DNA of 19,232 nucleotides, taken from NCBI GenBank assembly GCA_002344795.1, contig DDUM01000067.1:1-19232 (forward strand), read 5' to 3'. The position numbers were made by a program, and so were the translations under genes. Shown here one piece after another: positions 6,928 to 13,612 of this stretch. Every line of letters begins with the position of its first letter. Position 1 is the stretch's first letter. This stretch comes from Flammeovirgaceae bacterium UBA2338. Its GTDB lineage: Bacteria > Bacteroidota > Bacteroidia > Cytophagales > Cyclobacteriaceae. The notes beneath the pieces were generated by a model. That model saw only the letters and a list, made by a program, of their open reading frames with translations. It was not told the origin of the DNA and ran no database searches.

Positions 6928-8427
6928 TTATTGATAGTCCACTTTGTTTATAAAAAAAACCTTCCTGCTGTTATTCCGTTGCGATTTGGAATAATTTCGA
7001 ATCTGCTGAACACCATACACAAACAGCTTACTATCATACCAATAGTCAAGGCTACTACTCTCAAATTCCGTGTTTCTCAGGACATCATCCTCAAATTTTA
7101 GCTTTACCTCATCAGATGATTTTCCTTCAACTATTTGGGATTCCATGATAATTTTACTTCGAATTTCGTTTTCATAAACGTACTGAAGGTAAATTTTATC
7201 CTCTTGAGCTTGAATTTTGACATATTGATTAAGATTCGAAGTGATAATGTCATTTATTTCGAAGCTATTGTCCCAGGTGAGTTTTCCGTTTTTGTCAAAT
7301 CCGATTACTACAGCGTGGGTGTATTGATATCCAATTAAAATCCTGGTCTGAGATAATCCATTTACATAAGCATATTTTGGAAAGAAAGCCTCACCTAGCA
7401 TCACGTAATTGTCTTTAGTTTCAATTACCTCATGTACTATGAAGCGGTAATTGAACTTGGCTTTTTTTCCTTTTATCTTTTTCCTTTCAATCCGTTGTTT
7501 GATTCTTTCCTGACGAGTCGCTTTCATGTAACTGAAAAAGTGGTTGAGGTCGCCATAATCGTAATACTTAATTTGATATTCACCTACCGGATCTATTCTG
7601 GCTATAAAAATACCTCGAGAATATTCTTTAAACCTTCCATAGACTCCAACAACAGCCTGTTCATCATTCCCGATAGGGATAGACCTTCCAAAAATTAGAT
7701 TTTTTTTGTCTCCAGGCTCTAGAATAGTGGTTTTTATTAAATCCCCTTTTGCGTCATAGTTTCTTATCCACAAGCATTTCTTTTTTTCATAATTGTCGCT
7801 ACTCACTATAACCTCTACACTACCATCATCGTATGGTTTTACCTGTGTGAGTTCGCCCACTTCGTTAAAAAAACCAGGGAGTATTTTTGACTTCTGACTC
7901 GCAAAATTAAAATGCACAATCAAGGGTCTGTAGTTGAAGTACCCCCCAATAAGGGCAGCCTCATCGGTGATGATAAACTCGATTGGGTTGAATGAAATGA
8001 GGTTTTGCACTCTGTAGACCCTATAAGCACCATCATTGATATCAATGGCAGCAATTAGAAAATCCCCGTACCTATTGTTATTTGCCTTGAAAAGAACAAA
8101 GAGTGAATTGTGTTTCACCAGCGCACGAACGGCCCTTAATCCTTTTGCTATTTCAAGTTTTTTGTTCCAAACCACTCTGAAGATTGTGTCCACTCTGGTG
8201 ATTTCTAATTGATCAAGAGGTGAGCTATACAATCTTCTGTAGATCATAAGCCCATTTGCCCCTGCTGAAACCACAGAAAAATTCGAGTTTTCGAAATTTG
8301 AAATTGGAATTTCGAAACGGCCGATTTGTTGAACCTGAGCCATTGATATTTCACTAAAGCTCAGTAGTAAAATTACCAGGAAATAGAAAAATTTATTCGG
8401 CTTCAAATTTGTTGATGTAGAATACAT
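6928..8427 (-). CDS. Secreted protein of unrecognised family (paralog B), upstream of pyrR
   Basis: A 499-residue protein I do not recognise. Residues 1-30 form a signal peptide (hydrophobic FFYFLVILLLSF, cleavage near SMA-Q), so export to the periplasm or beyond is expected. The rest is rich in short beta-strand patterns (for example GGYFNYRPLIVHF, GIFIARIDP, VVIGFDKNGKLTWDNSF), which would suit a beta-propeller-like fold; this is a guess. A strongly basic stretch lies at about 303-325. It is clearly paralogous to the next gene upstream: shared landmarks are GGY...PGFF (161-187), ID-P near 278, WDNS (385-388), DYWY (461-464) and the C-terminal FFINK (491-495). Its ATG lies 35 bases inside the upstream paralog; a TTG at 8406 is an alternative start. 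The downstream gene is pyrR, 38 bases away. Confidence 0.75.
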   Translation of the reverse strand: MYSTSTNLKPNKFFYFLVILLLSFSEISMAQVQQIGRFEIPISNFENSNFSVVSAGANGLMIYRRLYSSPLDQLEITRVDTIFRVVWNKKLEIAKGLRAVRALVKHNSLFVLFKANNNRYGDFLIAAIDINDGAYRVYRVQNLISFNPIEFIITDEAALIGGYFNYRPLIVHFNFASQKSKILPGFFNEVGELTQVKPYDDGSVEVIVSSDNYEKKKCLWIRNYDAKGDLIKTTILEPGDKKNLIFGRSIPIGNDEQAVVGVYGRFKEYSRGIFIARIDPVGEYQIKYYDYGDLNHFFSYMKATRQERIKQRIERKKIKGKKAKFNYRFIVHEVIETKDNYVMLGEAFFPKYAYVNGLSQTRILIGYQYTHAVVIGFDKNGKLTWDNSFEINDIITSNLNQYVKIQAQEDKIYLQYVYENEIRSKIIMESQIVEGKSSDEVKLKFEDDVLRNTEFESSSLDYWYDSKLFVYGVQQIRNYSKSQRNNSRKVFFINKVDYQ

Positions 8428-9994
8428 ACCTCACAGAATCTTCAGTTTTTCGGTCTGTACTTTTAATAGACTGATATCCCCACACAAAAGAAAAATCTCC
8501 ATACCAGTAACGTATTCCTGAATCTTCTTCTACTTCATTTCTAATTATATCTGAGGGGTTTTTTAAAGGTATTTTAATCGTGTCCATCTCAGGCTCCGTT
8601 GTCAAAGCACTTGTATTGATATGAAGTTCACTCTCATTTTTATAGGCCAGGAATACCAATTCGTCCTTTATGGTAAAGTCGGAAACCTGTTCGGTAACAT
8701 ATCTTTTTACGTTGTCATACTTTAAGCTGTTGTCCCAAACCATTTTTCCTTGATTGTCAAATAAAATTAGAATGGATTCAATCATCTTAGCAGAAGTATT
8801 TTGACTGGTATTGTTATATGAGTAGGGGGAATTGGAATACCTATTGGTAAAAGGATTGTAGTTATAGGGGGGATAACCATATCCATAGTAAGGATCGTTG
8901 TAATTGCCTCTGGTTGATCTGATTGTGGAGGACGCGGGGTCATACATTTCAGAAAGCAAGTAGAAACCTTCTTCGTTTTCTTCTATACGAATAGGGAGCA
9001 CAAAAGCTTTGTAATCGGGAGCCTTCCCCGACTCACTTCGCTCCTTAGACTTAGCCTTTATTTTAGAAACGCGTTTCGATGGAAGATAGTTAAGAAGGGT
9101 GTTAAGGGAAACAAAGGGAATATAGTTAATACTCTGTTCGGAAAAAGGATCTATCATTACAGAATAAAATCCAAGTGCTTCTCGGCCAGGCCCTTCAGTG
9201 TAGGTGCCTAACAAAATAAGTTCCTCTCGCTCCAGACTACTCGTAATTCCCGTGAGAATATTTATGTCTCTTTCAATTTCAATGTTGTCTTCCAGGAGAA
9301 GCCCTCCATGCTCATCAAAAGTTTTTAAAACCAGATGGCGTTTGTCCAATGAATTCCTTTCAATGAGGAGTGTATTGAAAGTATTGTTCTTGTTCGCTTG
9401 TACGTCAAGTAACTCAGTGTCTTTTAAAAAGAATCCAGGAATTACCTTTAACAGTTTTTTTGATGTTTCATAGAGCATTATGGCAGGTTCGTTGGCGACA
9501 TAACCGCCAAAAATCACATTCTCTCCCACCATTGTAAAATGCGTAGGTCGTAGTGTAAACTCATGCTTGATCTCAAATTGATTTACTTCATGATTGATAA
9601 TATTGAGAGAGATCAAAATAAATTCCCTGCTTTCTACATTGCCTTCACGGAAAAGCAAAAAAATGAGATTGTTGCCATACTCATAGCCAATTAAATCATA
9701 ACTGGATTTAACTTCAAGATCTGCTTGCCATATTTCCTCCAACGAAGTACCAAGTAGAATAACTTCTCTTAACCGATTGCCGGCACTGTATTTGTTTTTC
9801 TCCCTTACGAGAGCAATGCCATTTTTTTCTAATGGGATAATAGTGAAGTTATTATCAGATAGTTTTACATCTTTTTCATATCGTTCCAATGCATTAAACT
9901 GACCCCAAACAGAGGGAACACTAAAAGCCATAAGAATAATCAGGAGATTAACCTTAATTGAAAACACACCTGATAAAATCCTAATAGCAATCAT
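8393..9994 (-). CDS. Secreted protein of unrecognised family (paralog A) with Tyr/Asn/Pro-rich insert
   Basis: A 533-residue protein I do not recognise, paralogous to the following gene along its whole length. Residues 1-31 look like a signal peptide with a longish N-region (VNLLIILMAFSVPSVWG-Q). Shared landmarks with the paralog are GGYVANEP (163-170), PGFF (186-189), MIDP (280-283), a basic stretch at 307-325, GKMVWDNS (416-423), RYWYG (495-499) and FYINK (525-529). It has an extra low-complexity insert at about 363-399 rich in Tyr, Asn, Pro and Gly (NDPYYGYGYPPYNYNP), placed in what is probably a surface loop. Many alternating hydrophobic strands suggest an all-beta fold. It starts 2 bases after the stop of the EVE-domain gene and overlaps the next gene by 35 bases, so these are almost certainly cotranscribed. 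Function unknown. Confidence 0.75.
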   Translation of the reverse strand: MIAIRILSGVFSIKVNLLIILMAFSVPSVWGQFNALERYEKDVKLSDNNFTIIPLEKNGIALVREKNKYSAGNRLREVILLGTSLEEIWQADLEVKSSYDLIGYEYGNNLIFLLFREGNVESREFILISLNIINHEVNQFEIKHEFTLRPTHFTMVGENVIFGGYVANEPAIMLYETSKKLLKVIPGFFLKDTELLDVQANKNNTFNTLLIERNSLDKRHLVLKTFDEHGGLLLEDNIEIERDINILTGITSSLEREELILLGTYTEGPGREALGFYSVMIDPFSEQSINYIPFVSLNTLLNYLPSKRVSKIKAKSKERSESGKAPDYKAFVLPIRIEENEEGFYLLSEMYDPASSTIRSTRGNYNDPYYGYGYPPYNYNPFTNRYSNSPYSYNNTSQNTSAKMIESILILFDNQGKMVWDNSLKYDNVKRYVTEQVSDFTIKDELVFLAYKNESELHINTSALTTEPEMDTIKIPLKNPSDIIRNEVEEDSGIRYWYGDFSFVWGYQSIKSTDRKTEDSVRYVFYINKFEAE

Positions 9995-9996
9995 TT

Positions 9997-10398
9997 CTAC
10001 TCCTGACTCATCTTCACAATAAAATCAAATTCAGCTTCCTTCACGGGTTGAACGGAAAGACGAGAATTTTTTACCAGCACCATATTGGCAAGTTTTTTAG
10101 TTGCCTTTATATCTGCCAGCGTAATTGATTTTTTTAATTTTTTAACTGGAGCAATTTCAACTACAGCCCAATCTTCCGCAGTTGGATCCGGGAAATGCTC
10201 TTTGGTGATCTTGGCAATACCCACAATATCTTTGCCCACGTTGCTATGGTATATAAATACCATATCTCCTTTTTTCATTGCCATTATGTTGTTGCGCGCC
10301 TGAAAGTTCCTAACACCATCCCATACTGTCTTTTTGTCTTTGACAAGGTCTTCCCAGGAATAGGTTCCTGGTTCTGTTTTCATCAACCAATAGTTCAT
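9997..10398 (-). CDS. EVE-domain protein (THYN1-like)
   Basis: A 133-residue cytoplasmic protein consisting of a single EVE domain, a PUA-like fold related to YTH domains that is thought to bind modified bases in nucleic acids. The family signature is clear: YWLMKTEPGTYSWEDL at 3-18, WDGVRNFQARN at 26-36, MKKGDMVFIYHS at 41-52, then VGIAKI. Length matches stand-alone bacterial EVE proteins. In other bacteria EVE domains are also found fused to restriction systems, but no restriction or methylation gene is nearby here. It is the first gene of the minus-strand run and is followed after 2 bases by an unknown secreted protein. The specific ligand and role cannot be read from the sequence. Confidence 0.93.
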   Translation of the reverse strand: MNYWLMKTEPGTYSWEDLVKDKKTVWDGVRNFQARNNIMAMKKGDMVFIYHSNVGKDIVGIAKITKEHFPDPTAEDWAVVEIAPVKKLKKSITLADIKATKKLANMVLVKNSRLSVQPVKEAEFDFIVKMSQE

Positions 10399-10590
10399 CG
10401 TACAGCTTTGTTTATATTTAATACGTCATGCAGAATTCTAAAATAGTGAATACAATTCGTATTTTTCCGTATATATAGTGCCGTTGTTAAATGTTTTAAT
10501 GATTTCACAAAAACTGAATTGAGTTTTAGCCCTGTCTCGCCCGTTTCCTCACCCGGATTAAGTTAGATTGGGCGGGTATTTGATGTTCAA

Positions 10591-11604
10591 ATGAAAATTT
10601 TAATAATTCGTTTCTCCTCCATCGGAGATATTGTGCTCACCACCCCAGTAATAAGGGTACTTAAAACTCAGGTTGATAATGCTGAAATTCATTATGCTAC
10701 CAAAGTCCGTTTTGCTGGACTATTGAAAGAGAATCCATATGTAGATAAACTTCACTTACTTGACAGTAAGTTGAGCACATTAATAGCAGACCTGAAAAAG
10801 GAAAAATTTGATCATGTTATTGATTTACATAACAATCTGCGCACCCGTATTATTAAGTTTTCTCTTGGGGTAAAGTCTTCCAGCTTCAACAAGCTGAACT
10901 GGGAAAAGTGGCTTATTGTCAACTTAAAAATCAATAAACTTCCTTCTGTACACATAGTGGACCGCTACCTACAGGCAGCATCTCATCTGGGTATTAAAAA
11001 TGATTCTCTAGGTCTTGACTACTTTATGCCTGAGACTGATGAAGTGCCTTTGGAATGGATTCCGGCAACCCATCAAGCGGGCTTTGTGGCTTATGCGATC
11101 GGGGGTCAACATTTTACAAAAAAACTGCCAGTAAGAAGGATGATTGAGCTTTGTGATAAGATCAATCGACCTATAATACTTCTGGGTGGAAAAGAAGACT
11201 TTGCAGAAGGTGAACAAGTCAGGTTGTTTTTTGAAAAGAATGAGACTGAAGGTGAGATGGAGGAGGGGCTACAGTCTGAATTCAACAAAAGAACAATTGT
11301 TTTTAATGCTTGCGGAAAATATAACCTGAACCAGTCAGCGAGTATAGTGAAACGTGCTGCTTATGTATTCACGCATGATACGGGCATGATGCACATTGCA
11401 GCAGCATTTAAAAAAGAGGTGTTCAGTATCTGGGGTAATACAATTCCGCTGTTTGGGATGTATCCATACCGCACCAAATTTACAGTGCTAGAAAACAATA
11501 AATTAGACTGTAGGCCGTGCTCTAAGATTGGATACAATAAATGCCCTAAAGGACATTTTAATTGTATGCAAAAAATAGTCTTTGATTTTTATCTTCCTGA
11601 ATAG
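10591..11604 (+). CDS. Glycosyltransferase family 9 (ADP-heptose:LPS heptosyltransferase-like)
   Basis: A 337-residue GT-B glycosyltransferase. The N-terminus MKILIIRFSSIGDIVLTTPV and the C-terminal-domain motif THDTGMMHIAAAF (261-273), followed by SIWGNT (279-284), are typical of GT9 enzymes that move heptose or a similar sugar from a nucleotide donor onto lipid-linked glycan at the cytoplasmic face of the inner membrane. The C-terminus has a four-cysteine cluster (C307, C310, C318, C325; pattern CxxC-x7-C-x6-C) that may bind a metal or be structural. The gene stands alone: a divergent EVE gene lies 192 bp upstream, and the convergent PurF-like gene ends 3 bp downstream with no visible hairpin between them. 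The acceptor and the exact sugar are not predictable. Confidence 0.9.
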   Translation: MKILIIRFSSIGDIVLTTPVIRVLKTQVDNAEIHYATKVRFAGLLKENPYVDKLHLLDSKLSTLIADLKKEKFDHVIDLHNNLRTRIIKFSLGVKSSSFNKLNWEKWLIVNLKINKLPSVHIVDRYLQAASHLGIKNDSLGLDYFMPETDEVPLEWIPATHQAGFVAYAIGGQHFTKKLPVRRMIELCDKINRPIILLGGKEDFAEGEQVRLFFEKNETEGEMEEGLQSEFNKRTIVFNACGKYNLNQSASIVKRAAYVFTHDTGMMHIAAAFKKEVFSIWGNTIPLFGMYPYRTKFTVLENNKLDCRPCSKIGYNKCPKGHFNCMQKIVFDFYLPE

Positions 11605-11607
11605 GGC

Positions 11608-13491
11608 TTAGTAGGCGCGAACAAGCTTTCCTTCCATGTAATTCACATATGCCCTGTTGACCACACGCATACCTCCTTTTGTTGGGTAGTTCCCGGTGAA
11701 ATACCAGTCACCCGCATGATGAGGAATGGCCTTATGTAGATTTTCAATAGTTTGGAATGCTACCTGCAATTCTGCCTTCATTCCTTCGGGTCGAACAATG
11801 TCGGTGATTTTATCGGAAATTTCCTCATAGGTAAATTGTTCATAAAGCCTTTTTACATAGTTCTGAGGATTGTTTTCATTTTCTGATTGTAGACATTGTT
11901 CGTAAACCTCACCTAACAAATAATCTTTTCCTTGATCTTTGGTTAACTGAATCATGGCCCGAAAGGCAACAAAGTCTCCCATGCGGCTCATGTCAATTCC
12001 ATAACAATCCGGAAATCTAATTTGAGGGGCAGAAGACACAACAACAATTTTTTTAGGATTCAGCCTATCCAGCATTTTAAGAATACTTCTCTCCAGCGTG
12101 GTACCCCGAACAATTGAATCGTCAATCACCACCAGGGTATCTTTTCCTTTACTTACTACCTCATAGGTAGTGTCGTATACGTGTGCTACAAGGTCACCTC
12201 TGTGTTCATCATCAGCAATGAATGTGCGGAGCTTGGCATCTTTCAGCACAATTTTTTCTACACGAGGTCTGAAACTTAGAATTTCTTCAGGGGAATCGAC
12301 AGAAGGTTTTTTATCAATTAGGATGTCCTTCTGTTTGCTAACGAGAAAATCTTCCACTCCGCCCATCATACCAAGAAAAGCCGTTTCAGCGGTATTGGGT
12401 ATATAGGAAAAGATGGTGTTTTTGAGATCAAAATTGATGGACTTCAAAATTTGCGGAACAAGCAATTTCCCAAGGGTCTTGCGCTCCTGATAAATTTCCG
12501 GATCAGTACCTCTTGAAAAGTATATACGCTCAAAACTGCACGATTTCTTCTCCAGTTGCTTAATGATAGGGTACTGGGCAAAGTCTCCACTTTTGGTAAT
12601 AATCAAACCATTCCCGGGATCTATCTCCTCGATTTGATCATATTCGATGTTGAAAGCTGTTTTTATCGCAGGTTTTTCAGAGGCGACCACCACTACTTCG
12701 TCATCAGCGTAATAATAGGCAGGTCTAATCCCAGAGGGATCTCTTACTACGAATGCAGAACCTGACCCTGTAAGGCCAGCCATTGTATAACCGCCATCGA
12801 AATCTTTGCAGGCCCGCTTTAGAATGCGCTGCAGGTCAATTTCGTTTTCGATGATGTCTGAAATCTCAGGATTCGTGAATTTGTCTTTGTATTTTTTGTA
12901 TAACGATTGCACCTCTTCATCCAAAAAGTGGCCAATTTTTTCCATTACGGTAACGGTATCCACTTTTTCCTTAGGGTGCTGACCCAGCCCTACGAGAATG
13001 TCAAACAACTCGTCCACATTGGTCATGTTGAAATTGCCCGCCATCACCAGATTTCGGCTCCTCCAGTTATTCTGACGCAGAAAGGGGTGAACGTTTTCTA
13101 TGCTATTTTGTCCGTGTGTACCATAGCGAAGGTGCCCTAGCCAAAGCTCACCGGTAAATGCCACATGTTTCTTTAGCCACTGTTCGTCCCTAAAAAGCTC
13201 TGCCCCCTTTTTTTGTCCTTTTTTGTATTTCTTACTTATTTTTCTAAAAAGGTCAGCGACAGGCTGCGGTTTCATGCTCCGGTACCTGCTAATATACCTA
13301 AAGCCCGGTTTTTGATCGATTTTGATGTTGGCAACACCGGCACCATCCTGGCCTCGATTATGCTGTTTTTCCATCAAAATGTACATCTTATTCATCGCAT
13401 AACTTGTCCCATATTTTTCAATGTAATAGGATAGTGGCTTGCGCAAGCGAATAAGTGCTATACCACATTCGTGAAGGACGGTATCACTCAT
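11608..13491 (-). CDS. Long amidophosphoribosyltransferase (PurF)-like protein
   Basis: A 627-residue protein with an N-terminal Ntn glutaminase domain and a C-terminal PRTase domain. After an eight-residue propeptide-like stretch, Cys9 (HECGIAL) is positioned as the catalytic nucleophile, as in processed PurF. Supporting motifs are QHNRGQDGAG (43-52), HLRYGTHG (120-127), AGNFN (151-155), and the PRPP loop LVVIDDSIVRGTT (453-465), followed by SAPQIRFPDCYGIDM (487-501). Canonical PurF makes phosphoribosylamine from PRPP and glutamine, the first step of purine synthesis. This protein is about 120-150 residues longer than usual and divergent between the domains (SRGTDPEIYQERKTLG, then an insert around 375-425), so it may be a PurF paralog with altered regulation or role. 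It has its own promoter-like sequence upstream. Confidence 0.85.
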   Translation of the reverse strand: MSDTVLHECGIALIRLRKPLSYYIEKYGTSYAMNKMYILMEKQHNRGQDGAGVANIKIDQKPGFRYISRYRSMKPQPVADLFRKISKKYKKGQKKGAELFRDEQWLKKHVAFTGELWLGHLRYGTHGQNSIENVHPFLRQNNWRSRNLVMAGNFNMTNVDELFDILVGLGQHPKEKVDTVTVMEKIGHFLDEEVQSLYKKYKDKFTNPEISDIIENEIDLQRILKRACKDFDGGYTMAGLTGSGSAFVVRDPSGIRPAYYYADDEVVVVASEKPAIKTAFNIEYDQIEEIDPGNGLIITKSGDFAQYPIIKQLEKKSCSFERIYFSRGTDPEIYQERKTLGKLLVPQILKSINFDLKNTIFSYIPNTAETAFLGMMGGVEDFLVSKQKDILIDKKPSVDSPEEILSFRPRVEKIVLKDAKLRTFIADDEHRGDLVAHVYDTTYEVVSKGKDTLVVIDDSIVRGTTLERSILKMLDRLNPKKIVVVSSAPQIRFPDCYGIDMSRMGDFVAFRAMIQLTKDQGKDYLLGEVYEQCLQSENENNPQNYVKRLYEQFTYEEISDKITDIVRPEGMKAELQVAFQTIENLHKAIPHHAGDWYFTGNYPTKGGMRVVNRAYVNYMEGKLVRAY

Positions 13492-13508
13492 AGATGATAG
13501 TTAAGGCA

Positions 13509-13539
13509 CAAAGTTAATTCTATTAATTCAACCCATCAA
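13509..13539 (-). promoter_or_regulatory. Candidate Bacteroidota promoter for the PurF-like gene
   Basis: On the minus strand, TTG (13539-13537), a 20-base spacer and TAACTTTG (13516-13509) match the -33 TTG / -7 TAnnTTTG promoter form used by the Bacteroidota primary sigma factor. The -7 box ends 17 bases before the ATG at 13491, predicting a short leader. The -7 octamer is identical to the one before the CBS gene. Confidence 0.6.
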
Positions 13540-13612
13540 CAAAAATGGACTGATAGCTGTACCCTTTAACCAAATTGAGGTCAATAAAATTTACAAGAAA
13601 CTGAACTTTTTT

